Below, one piece after another: positions 25,296-33,293 of a stretch of DNA of 64,000 nucleotides (positions are counted from its first letter, which is position 1; every line of letters begins with the position of its first letter). Location of the stretch: the NCBI RefSeq assembly GCF_012726295.1, contig NZ_JABAOB010000011.1, positions 124,001 through 188,000 on the forward strand, written 5' to 3'. This DNA is from Chitinophaga sp. Ak27. GTDB lineage: Bacteria; Bacteroidota; Bacteroidia; Chitinophagales; Chitinophagaceae. The translations under genes were made by a program, and so were the position numbers. A model generated the notes under the pieces. The model was given only the letters and a program-made list of their open reading frames with translations, ran no database searches and had not been told where the DNA came from.

Positions 25296-26390
25296 ATGAA
25301 CAGCGCAGAAGAAATATACAAGTTAATGACAGAGAAGATTGCGGGCCTTATTTCCGCAACAGATGACCAATGGTTGGAGGATCTGATCGAATCGGATCCG
25401 GAAGTACGCGAAAAATGGATACAGCTTTCCGCCATCCAGGTGCCGCCTCCCCCCGATCCCTGGATAGAAATCATTGATTTCAAACCCAGGAAGTCTATCT
25501 ATCGCAGGATGCTGCCCTGGGCAGCTGCCGCCGCGGTATTGGCGCTGGTATCGCTCACCGCCTGGAAATGGAACTTCCTGTTTCCCCCAAAAACCACTCC
25601 TGTCGCTAAAATCAATACAGATGTACTATTACAGGTAGCCGGGCAACCTACTATCAACCTCAGCCAGTCACCTGGCGCCATCATTATCGGCGGCCATTCC
25701 ATTCCGAATAAAAACAACACCTTGTTCCTCAACGCCGCCAGCCAGCTCCCGGAAGGAATAAATACCCTGATCGTTCCCCCGGGTAAAAGCTATGAAGTAG
25801 CGTTACCCGACGGTTCGGCGGTGAATCTAAATGCCTCTACCCGCATGGATTTCACCTTTTCCACAACGGAGCACGGCCGGGAAATTACCCTCAACGGTGA
25901 GGCTTATCTTAAAATAGCACGACAACCCAACCATCCTTTCCTGGTACACCTGCCCAACAGTACGGTAGAAGTACTGGGTACCAGCTTTAATATCAACAGC
26001 TACGACAGCAGCATGGTAAAAGTATCACTGGTAGACGGAAAGGTAAGGATGAAAGCCGGCAAGAAAACAGTGACAATGAAGCCCGGTCAGCAAGCCATTT
26101 TCAACAAGCAGGCAGCCACGCTTGATACCCAACCTTTTAATGCCACCGTAGAATTGAGCTGGCAAAAAGGATTGTATTGTTTTTCAAATACACACCTCGA
26201 CGAAATTTGCCAGTCCGTTTTCCGCTGGTATGGTGTAAAAGCCGTGCTGGACAAACCCGAACTGGCGTCGCGGACATTTACCGGCCTGCTGGACAAGAGT
26301 ACCTCCATGAGCTTTTTCCTGGAAGGTATCAAAGCCACCACCGGCACCGATTACTATTTTACCGCAGATAGTACCCTACACTTTAAGTAA
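25296..26390 (+). CDS. FecR-family anti-sigma factor
   Basis: About 364 residues from the ATG at 25296; a GTG 10 codons upstream is possible. The short N-terminal anti-sigma region is followed by a membrane segment (AAAAAVLALVSLTAWKWNFLF, broken by polar ends), the FecR periplasmic domain (SYEVALPDGSAVNLNASTRMDFTF, GEAYLKIARQPNHPFLVHLP, VEVLGTSFNINSY, SLVDGKVRMKAG) and a C-terminal DUF4974-like domain (HLDEICQSVFRWYGVKAVLDKPELASRTFTGLL). It holds the sigma factor until a surface signal arrives through an outer-membrane receptor that is not encoded here. Confidence 0.94.
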   Translation: MNSAEEIYKLMTEKIAGLISATDDQWLEDLIESDPEVREKWIQLSAIQVPPPPDPWIEIIDFKPRKSIYRRMLPWAAAAAVLALVSLTAWKWNFLFPPKTTPVAKINTDVLLQVAGQPTINLSQSPGAIIIGGHSIPNKNNTLFLNAASQLPEGINTLIVPPGKSYEVALPDGSAVNLNASTRMDFTFSTTEHGREITLNGEAYLKIARQPNHPFLVHLPNSTVEVLGTSFNINSYDSSMVKVSLVDGKVRMKAGKKTVTMKPGQQAIFNKQAATLDTQPFNATVELSWQKGLYCFSNTHLDEICQSVFRWYGVKAVLDKPELASRTFTGLLDKSTSMSFFLEGIKATTGTDYYFTADSTLHFK

Positions 26391-26422
26391 CCGAAACTCT
26401 CAATATATATTAACCATTCCAC

Positions 26423-27403
26423 ATGCAACAATCTGCAACCAAAGAACTGAGAATCGTCCGTGGCGATACCAGGTATACCACTTATGAACATATACCCAGC
26501 TATGTACATCCCTTACTGGTGCCCAACGCCAAATGCTTTACTGATGTTGACGAAAACGGTATAGTGATCGACCAACAGATCCTGGAATCAGAGGACTGGG
26601 CCATCTATTACCATTTTATTCACCTGGAAGAGGGTGTACAACTAGATACGGTACTTCCATACGATTATGCACTGCCCGCCCATGTATCAGGGTTTACTGA
26701 AAACAATCCCGCTATGCCCATGCGTATGCGGCTCAGGAAAAAAACAGTGAAAGCGGCACCGGGCGCACCAGAAATGCCAGTCGATGAGAAAGAATTTATC
26801 TTCAGCTTCCATGTAAACTTCAATCGCTACTCTCTCAAAAAAATGTCGGCGCTATTCCCCGCATTTAAAATCATTGACGCCATAGGCCTGGAAGAAACCA
26901 GGAAACCGTCGCATAACCGCCCGTTCCAGCTAAATCTTACCAGCTACCAGGTGATGCAGCGGATTTGCAATTGCAAGTATATTGGAAAGGCTTCCGATAT
27001 TTTCCTTGAACGGAATGCACTCGATTTTTATCTCACCTATCTCCATTTTCTTCAAAACAGGCCGCCCATTATGCTGGAAGAAAGCTATCAGCAGCAGTTG
27101 ACGGAGATCGCCACCTTCGTACAGCAGCATCCATTGGAAGCTGTGAGTAAAGAAGCCCTTTGCCAACGCTTTAAGGTAGTGCCTGAGTTCCTGGAAGCGC
27201 CATTTGAACAACAATTCCTGGTTACCGTGGAGCAACTCATTGAACAGGAGAAAATGGCCTGCCTCTTTAAAATGATTGCGGAAACCAATCATTCACTGAC
27301 GCATATTGCTGCTATAAGCCAATACAATAGCTGGGAAGAAATGGCAAAGGCCTTTGGAAAATATTACCGCTGCGTTATCGCCGACCTCCGGATCGCCCAG
27401 TAA
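26423..27403 (+). CDS. AraC-like regulator, divergent
   Basis: A 326-residue protein. The C-terminal ~100 residues match the double helix-turn-helix topology of AraC proteins: EAVSKEALCQRFKVVPEFLEAPFEQQFLVTVEQLIEQEKMACLFKMIAETNHSLTHIAAISQYNSWEEMAKAFGKYY, although several consensus residues are lost. The N-terminal part (about 1-200) is beta-rich and could bind a ligand, as in PchR-like regulators. It starts 32 nt after the FecR gene and is probably in the same operon. I call it AraC-like from pattern and position; an alignment search should settle it. Confidence 0.55.
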   Translation: MQQSATKELRIVRGDTRYTTYEHIPSYVHPLLVPNAKCFTDVDENGIVIDQQILESEDWAIYYHFIHLEEGVQLDTVLPYDYALPAHVSGFTENNPAMPMRMRLRKKTVKAAPGAPEMPVDEKEFIFSFHVNFNRYSLKKMSALFPAFKIIDAIGLEETRKPSHNRPFQLNLTSYQVMQRICNCKYIGKASDIFLERNALDFYLTYLHFLQNRPPIMLEESYQQQLTEIATFVQQHPLEAVSKEALCQRFKVVPEFLEAPFEQQFLVTVEQLIEQEKMACLFKMIAETNHSLTHIAAISQYNSWEEMAKAFGKYYRCVIADLRIAQ

Positions 27404-27422
27404 CGTTTCCTGTGGCCGCCGT

Positions 27423-28310
27423 TTATTTCTCCATATCCGGCAGCGCCTTTAGCAGCTCTTGCATGAATAAGTCGGCCGCCTTCTTCCGGTAGGTACCTTT
27501 CTGCCAGATGATGTAGGCACGGCGTTGCAGCTCCCTGCCCTCAATAGGAATTGCCACCAGGTTTTTCCAGCCCAGCAATGCCCGCTCATTCAGCAAGGTG
27601 GCCCAATGCCCCTTTTCCACCAGCGACAGAATGGAATGCACGTCGTTCATTTCAATACGCACGGCCGGCTGAATATTATTCTTCTGCAATACCTCGTCCA
27701 GCGAATCCCGCGCGCTGAAGCCGCGTGACGGAAAAATGAGGTCCATCCCTGTAAGCCGCTGCAGCGGTATCTTTTTCAGGGAGGCCAGCTTATTCTTACG
27801 CGAAACTGCCACTACCATCCTGGAGCGGAACAACTCCAGCATTTCCAGGTCTTTATTAAATGCCTCCTGATGGAACGCCAGCACCAGGTCCAGTTCCGAC
27901 GCCCTTAGCTTAGCCTCCAGCGACTGCGTAGTGCCATACTCTACATACATGCGGATACCAGGATACTGTACCGGGAAAGTAGCCAGGGCTGGCAATAGAA
28001 AAGAGGTGAAGGCATAGGTAACGCCTATACGTAAATCGCCGCTCAGCAGGTGCTGTAAATCCTGTATCGCCTGCTTACCCTTTTCCACCTCCAGCAGTAT
28101 TTGCCGGGCATGTAAGAGGAATACGCTCCCGGCCTCGGTAAGACTAACATGCTTGCCTATACGATCAAATAGCGGTATGCCCAGCTCATTTTCCAGTTGT
28201 CGGATTTGCTGCGACAAAGTCGACTGCGTGATGTACAGGGCAGCGGCAGCTTCAGTAAAATGGGACAACTCCGCGGCTTTTACAAAATAATTCAGTTGCC
28301 TTAATTCCAT
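27423..28310 (-). CDS. LysR-family transcriptional regulator
   Basis: A 295-residue LysR protein: winged helix at the N-terminus (MELRQLNYFVKAAELSHFTEAAAALYITQSTLSQQIRQLENELGIPLFDR) and a periplasmic-binding-fold effector domain (LRIGVTYAFTSFLLPALATFP, LDLVLAFHQE, LLNERALLGWKNLVAIPIEG). It has no cysteine, so it is not a redox OxyR, although its operator is OxyR-like in layout. It is divergent from the MFS gene and probably activates it. Confidence 0.95.
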   Translation of the reverse strand: MELRQLNYFVKAAELSHFTEAAAALYITQSTLSQQIRQLENELGIPLFDRIGKHVSLTEAGSVFLLHARQILLEVEKGKQAIQDLQHLLSGDLRIGVTYAFTSFLLPALATFPVQYPGIRMYVEYGTTQSLEAKLRASELDLVLAFHQEAFNKDLEMLELFRSRMVVAVSRKNKLASLKKIPLQRLTGMDLIFPSRGFSARDSLDEVLQKNNIQPAVRIEMNDVHSILSLVEKGHWATLLNERALLGWKNLVAIPIEGRELQRRAYIIWQKGTYRKKAADLFMQELLKALPDMEK

Positions 28311-28316
28311 ACATCA

Positions 28317-28353
28317 ATCGGTTTTATCAATCAATATCATTAAAACAATCTAT
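28317..28353. promoter_or_regulatory. LysR-type operator between LysR and MFS genes
   Basis: Two 15-bp blocks, ATCGGTTTTATCAAT and ATTAAAACAATCTAT, separated by 7 bp, each with AT at both ends, reproduce the T-N11-A and ATnG...AT pattern of LysR-type tetramer sites. It lies between the divergent start codons, with a weak -7 (CAACTTTG, 28366-28373) for the MFS gene just downstream. Confidence 0.6.
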
Positions 28354-28395
28354 TTAGCAAATATATCCAACTTTGCGAAATTTGCACCGGATTAT

Positions 28396-29685
28396 ATGAC
28401 TAACGATCTTAAACAGTATGGAATAATGGATGCTTTTCGTGCTTTAAAATCCCGGAATTTCCGGCTCTTCTTCTACGGACAATCAATCTCCCTTATAGGT
28501 ACCTGGATGCAAAAAACGGCGGTATGCTGGCTGGTATACCGGCTCACCAACTCGGCAGTATTGCTGGGAGTTGTAAGCTTTGTAAGCCTGATCCCTTCCC
28601 TTTTTTTATCGCCTTATGCGGGCAGTTACATCGACCGGCATAACCGCTACCGGGTACTGGTCATCACCCAGGTGATTTCGATGTTGCAGGCAGGCGCCCT
28701 GGCCGGTATGATCTTACTCAAATATTATAATATTCCAGGCATTATCTTCCTGTCGCTCGTACAGGGCATTATCAACGCCTTTGATGTAACCTGCCGCCAA
28801 TCGCTGATGGTGGAAATGGTGGAGCAGCGGGAAGACCTTCCCAACGCGATTGCGCTCAATTCCACCATGTCCAACTTCGCCCGTATTGCCGGCCCCGCGC
28901 TGGCGGGCATTATACTCAGCGCCTTCGGAGAGGACTTCTGTTTTCTCAGCAACTTCCTCAGTTATGTTCCTGTATTGATTTCCTTGTGGATGATGAAAAT
29001 CACCCTGCCGGTCATTGTAAAATCCGAACGGAGCATATGGACCGAACTACGGGAAGGTTTTGATTATATTGCAGGCGATAAAGACTTATCCTCGCTATTG
29101 CTGATGCTTTGTGCCAGCAGCCTGCTGGTCATTCCCTTCAATACCCTGATGCCGGTATTTGCCAAAGATATTTTTAACGGAGATGCCAAAACTTTCAGTT
29201 GGTTTGAGAGCGCTGCGGGACTGGGTTCCATTGCTTCCGCCATTTACATGGCCAAACTGAAGCCTAATAAAGATCTCATAAAGATCCTGATCACTGCCAG
29301 TTTGATCTTTTCGCTCAGCGTACTGCTGCTGGCCTTTTCCGGCTGGCTGCCGCTGGCGCTCCTGTTCATGGCGCTTTCTGGTGTGGGTATGATGGCACAA
29401 ACAGCCAGTATCAATACTTATATACAAACCCACGCTATTCCTTCCATGCGCGCCAGGGCCATCAGCTACTATATCATGGCCTTCCAGGGCATTATCCCCG
29501 TGGGTAGTTTATTAACAGGGTTATTATCCCACCTGATAGGTCCCCGGCTGACCGTATTCGTAGCAGGTTTGGCCGGCGCCGTAGCCACCGTGGTATTTGT
29601 TAATTACCGTAAAAAAATCAGCACCACCCTGTACCCGGTACAAGATGGTGCTGGCATAACAACGCCTTCCTTAAAACTTAAATGA
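28396..29685 (+). CDS. MFS transporter (EntS/MFS_3-like)
   Basis: A 429-residue major facilitator protein with about 12 membrane segments: FRLFFYGQSISLIGTWMQKTAVCWLVYRLTNSAVLLGVVSFVSLIP, AGSYIDRHNRYRVLVITQV (the loop 2-3 motif), RQSLMVEMVEQREDLPNAIALNSTMSNFARIAGPALAGII. This pattern belongs to the exporter branch that includes EntS and drug-export proteins. The divergent LysR gene and the convergent TonB siderophore-type receptor suggest export of a siderophore-like or toxic compound. It overlaps the receptor gene end by 15 bp. Confidence 0.92.
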   Translation: MTNDLKQYGIMDAFRALKSRNFRLFFYGQSISLIGTWMQKTAVCWLVYRLTNSAVLLGVVSFVSLIPSLFLSPYAGSYIDRHNRYRVLVITQVISMLQAGALAGMILLKYYNIPGIIFLSLVQGIINAFDVTCRQSLMVEMVEQREDLPNAIALNSTMSNFARIAGPALAGIILSAFGEDFCFLSNFLSYVPVLISLWMMKITLPVIVKSERSIWTELREGFDYIAGDKDLSSLLLMLCASSLLVIPFNTLMPVFAKDIFNGDAKTFSWFESAAGLGSIASAIYMAKLKPNKDLIKILITASLIFSLSVLLLAFSGWLPLALLFMALSGVGMMAQTASINTYIQTHAIPSMRARAISYYIMAFQGIIPVGSLLTGLLSHLIGPRLTVFVAGLAGAVATVVFVNYRKKISTTLYPVQDGAGITTPSLKLK

Positions 29686-32106
29686 CAGGCTGCCGGTAAC
29701 ACTTCTGAGCTTCTGCGGATTTACCGTGGTATAACCAATCCAATAACGTTGATTTGCAAGATTGTCCATTTTCAACGCTACCCGGAAACGGGGCTGATCA
29801 TAAAACACGCTGGCATTTAATACCGTGTAAGCCGGCAGTATGAAAGTTCCTACCGTTCTATCATTCAGCACCTTATTATCGCTGGCATAGTTGCCGCCAA
29901 AACCCGCTCCCAGCCCTTTTGCAGCGCCGGCAGACAAGCGGTAGCTGATCCATAGGTTGGCCACTGTGGGCGCTCCCGCGGTACCAGGACGAAGTCCCTC
30001 TACCTCCTTGGCAGCGGCTTCGTATTTCGCATCATTATAGGCAAATCCGGCTACGATATTCAATCCCTGTAAAGGATTGGCTATTACTTCCGCCTCAATT
30101 CCCTTACTCACCTGCGTACCGTCCTGTACGGAAAAATTAGGATTGACCAGGTCCGGACGTAGTACATCTTTCACCTTGATATAGTAATAGCTGATGGTAC
30201 TGTTAATCCGTCCATTCAACCATTGCAGTTTCACGCCACCTTCCAGCTGGTTAGCCTGTTCCGGCTTAAATGGCTTACCGTTGGCGGCATTGCCCACCTG
30301 GTTGGTAAATCCGTTCTGATAATTACCGAACAGGGACAGCCGGTCTTTCAGCGGCTCGTATACGATCCCGAATTTGGGGGAGAAAGAAGTCTGGTTGTAA
30401 CTTCCCTCATAAATACCTTTTACTTCATTATAGCTGCCTTTATTATCAAAGTAATCGATACGCAGAGCGGCCAATACCATCAGGTTATCGGTAATATTAA
30501 GTAAGTCCGATGCGTAGGCGCTGTATGTATTGCTGATGGTGCGCACGGGGAAAGTAAACGACAACCCATGCCGGGCATACAAGGTATCCAGATTGCGGCG
30601 GTTGAAGTTACCATATGCTGGAATATCGCCATGGGAAGGAATCGTATCATAAGTATTACCACCAAAGAACTGGTTGGAATGATGATGGAAATAATCTAAT
30701 CCGCCTACAAAGCGATTTCGCAGGCTACCGATGTGGAAATCGCCATTGAAGTTATGTTGTATCTCCACAATGGCATCGCGGCTGTTATCGGTAAACTGGT
30801 CATTGCGGGAGATATAGTTGCTGCCCGTTGCCCCGGCAACCCCGGTAGCCGCAGCATCGGACAAGAGGTAGAAGTAAGGCGACGGACCATTAGAAAAGCT
30901 GTTGGTAGAGCTGATATTGGTGCTCATATTCCATTGATCCGAAATTTTATATTTCATGAACCCGAATATATTAGTGTTGCGGGCGGTCTGAAACAAGTCG
31001 CTGTTGGCGTAAGAGCGTTTATAATCGATCTTCAGCTGGTCGGCACGATCGGCGCCCAGCGCGGATACCGGCTGCATATACGGGAAGAAAAATACCCCCA
31101 ACCCAGTATTTTGCCCGGCGGAAAATTCGGCGTCGAACAAGAAAGACAAGCGATCATTGACGCGGTAAGACAGGCTGGGCGCTAGCGCCAGGTTCCTGGA
31201 AAAGCCGTAGTCCTGCCAGCTGCCTTCGTAGTTATAGGCGGCGTTTAAGCGGAACAGCACATCTTTTTCTTTGTCCAGCGGTGTATTGATGTCAGCGCTG
31301 ATGCGGTTAAAGCCGTAGCTGCCCATGGAATAGGTAACATCGCCACCAAAACGATCATATGGCTTTTTAGTAACACGATTAATCAATCCGCCGTAAGAGG
31401 TGAGCGCATTGCCAAACAGTGTAGCGGAGGGGCCTTTGATCACTTCCACCTGTTCCAGGTTATAAGCGTCGATCCGGGCGGTCACATTTCCTGCGAGGCC
31501 ATTGCGCAGTTTACTCTGCACAATAAATCCCCGGAGGTTGTAATAAGCGCCGCCATCGCCTCCCCTGCCGGTAGCATCCCACATGCGGGTGAGGCCAGGT
31601 GCATTCTTCAGGGCATCATCTACCGAAAAAACTACTTGTTGCTGCAACAGGTCTTTCGTAATGGTGCTGTATACCTGCGGGTTTTCAATATTCTTCAGCG
31701 GCATTTTGGCTACATCTTCGCTGGAAGCACGCACCAGCTTATTGTAGTTGCCGGTAACCACCACTTCCTGCAAGGCCTTGCTGGATATGGCCAGCTGAAT
31801 CCTGATATGGGTTATCTTACCGGCATTGATCACCGCTGTTTCTTCAATAGGCTGATATCCCATGAGCGTAACGCTGAGATGGTAGTTGCCGGGCTTGAGA
31901 TGTTCGAATATAAAAGTGCCATCTGCTTCTGACACAACAGCCTCATTGGTTTCTATGATACGGATAACTACATCTGTGGCGGATTTCCCATCTACGGTCA
32001 CTACTTTTCCTTTAATGGATCCGCCATGTTCATCTTCCGCGAGGAGGAATTTCGGAATGAAAAGGAGTACTACCCATATTATTAAGAAGCCGGTCTGCCT
32101 GATCAT
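29671..32106 (-). CDS. TonB-dependent siderophore-type receptor
   Basis: About 811 residues from the ATG at 32106; the frame extends 7 codons upstream to a TTG. Order: signal peptide (QTGFLIIWVVLLFIPKFLLA), carboxypeptidase-regulatory-like domain (GSIKGKVVTVDGKSATDVVIRI), linker and TonB box (LQEVVVTGNYN), plug domain with the siderophore-receptor signature (NLRGF, VEVIKGPSATLFGNALTSYGGLINRVTKKP), and a beta barrel ending SVTGSLSFKF. It matches the FhuA/FoxA-type group. No ferric reductase or ABC genes are adjacent. Confidence 0.94.
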   Translation of the reverse strand: MIRQTGFLIIWVVLLFIPKFLLAEDEHGGSIKGKVVTVDGKSATDVVIRIIETNEAVVSEADGTFIFEHLKPGNYHLSVTLMGYQPIEETAVINAGKITHIRIQLAISSKALQEVVVTGNYNKLVRASSEDVAKMPLKNIENPQVYSTITKDLLQQQVVFSVDDALKNAPGLTRMWDATGRGGDGGAYYNLRGFIVQSKLRNGLAGNVTARIDAYNLEQVEVIKGPSATLFGNALTSYGGLINRVTKKPYDRFGGDVTYSMGSYGFNRISADINTPLDKEKDVLFRLNAAYNYEGSWQDYGFSRNLALAPSLSYRVNDRLSFLFDAEFSAGQNTGLGVFFFPYMQPVSALGADRADQLKIDYKRSYANSDLFQTARNTNIFGFMKYKISDQWNMSTNISSTNSFSNGPSPYFYLLSDAAATGVAGATGSNYISRNDQFTDNSRDAIVEIQHNFNGDFHIGSLRNRFVGGLDYFHHHSNQFFGGNTYDTIPSHGDIPAYGNFNRRNLDTLYARHGLSFTFPVRTISNTYSAYASDLLNITDNLMVLAALRIDYFDNKGSYNEVKGIYEGSYNQTSFSPKFGIVYEPLKDRLSLFGNYQNGFTNQVGNAANGKPFKPEQANQLEGGVKLQWLNGRINSTISYYYIKVKDVLRPDLVNPNFSVQDGTQVSKGIEAEVIANPLQGLNIVAGFAYNDAKYEAAAKEVEGLRPGTAGAPTVANLWISYRLSAGAAKGLGAGFGGNYASDNKVLNDRTVGTFILPAYTVLNASVFYDQPRFRVALKMDNLANQRYWIGYTTVNPQKLRSVTGSLSFKF

Positions 32107-32193
32107 ATATTGCTTTTTTTTTCGCAAGATATAACCAGGTTGACCGGCGGCTTTATCGTATCGGGAAAATGATTTACGCGATAAGGAATTTGT

Positions 32194-33180
32194 CTATCGG
32201 ATTAGAGCGCGCGCCACTCCTTCTTTAGTGATCTTCACCGGTTTGATATACCCGTTGGCATCAAACTCCATCCGGTCGATACAGGTTTCCCGTGAATTGG
32301 CTGCCTTTTCTGTGAGCGGGCGGCGGTGGTATACAATATACCAGCGATTTTCAGCAGGAATACTGATCACAGAGTGATGCCCTGCCCCTGTGGCTATAGC
32401 CGGGTCCTGCTCCAGTATTTTGCCAATGCGTTTAAAGGGGCCCATCGGAGAATCGGCAATGGCGTAGGCTACACAATAGTTCGGGCCTCCCCATCCGCCT
32501 TCCGACCACATGAAATAGTATTTACCATCTTTCTTAAACATGGTTGGTCCTTCTACATATTTCTCCGGCGTAATTTCCCGGAAGGTAGTGCCATCTTCAA
32601 AAGGAATAAAGCCGGTGAAATCATCTTTCAGCTGTGCAATATTACAATGTCCCCAACCACCGTAGATGAGATAATATTTCCCATCGCTGTCGTGGAATAC
32701 GTATTGATCAATGGGCTGGGCTTTGTTGATGATCTTATCCACGAGGGGTTTTCCCAGGTAGTCTTTATATGGCCCCGCAGGATGATCGGCAATTGCTACA
32801 CCGATACCGCCTATTTCGGCATTACTTTGGATATCATTAGCGCCGAAGAACAAATAATAGTGTTGATTTTTCTGGATAATTGCCGGCGCCCATATGGCTC
32901 TTTTAGCCCATTTTACGGCGGCAGTGTCCAATATCCGCGGGTGTTTGGTCCAGGTAACCAGGTCGGGCGAAGAGAAGGCATCAAAAAATACCTGCTTTTC
33001 GTAAGCCGCGGAGTATGTTGGATAAATCCAGTACTCCTTACCAAACACTACCCCTTCCGGGTCTGCGTACCAACCGGGAAATACAGGGTTGCCGGATAAT
33101 TTGTCCAGCTTCTTTTGCTGTGCTGTAGCCATGCCCGCGCTCCCTGCCAATAATAACAATGCTATAATTCTTCTTTTCAT
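32194..33180 (-). CDS. secreted glycoside hydrolase, GH43-like
   Basis: About 328 residues from MKRRIIALLLLAGSAGMATAQ, a signal peptide. The five-bladed propeller shows the catalytic Asp in GWYADPEGVVFGKEYWI, the AIWAPAIIQKNQHYYLFF strand, the pKa-tuning Asp region KAQPIDQYVFHDSDGKYYLIYG and the Glu in KYVEGPTMFKKDGKYYFMWSEGG. GH43 enzymes usually cut arabinofuranosyl or xylosyl bonds. A second GH43 and a GH51 enzyme lie near 59-62 kb, which suggests arabinan or arabinoxylan use. Confidence 0.92.
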   Translation of the reverse strand: MKRRIIALLLLAGSAGMATAQQKKLDKLSGNPVFPGWYADPEGVVFGKEYWIYPTYSAAYEKQVFFDAFSSPDLVTWTKHPRILDTAAVKWAKRAIWAPAIIQKNQHYYLFFGANDIQSNAEIGGIGVAIADHPAGPYKDYLGKPLVDKIINKAQPIDQYVFHDSDGKYYLIYGGWGHCNIAQLKDDFTGFIPFEDGTTFREITPEKYVEGPTMFKKDGKYYFMWSEGGWGGPNYCVAYAIADSPMGPFKRIGKILEQDPAIATGAGHHSVISIPAENRWYIVYHRRPLTEKAANSRETCIDRMEFDANGYIKPVKITKEGVARALIR

Positions 33181-33293
33181 GAACAACAATTAAAATGAAT
33201 CGTTAAAAATAATAAAATCTCCATAGCGTTTTTAAAGATGATAAATTTCCGATATATTTTTACATACTTTTATCCAATAGAAAGGCAATTGAC

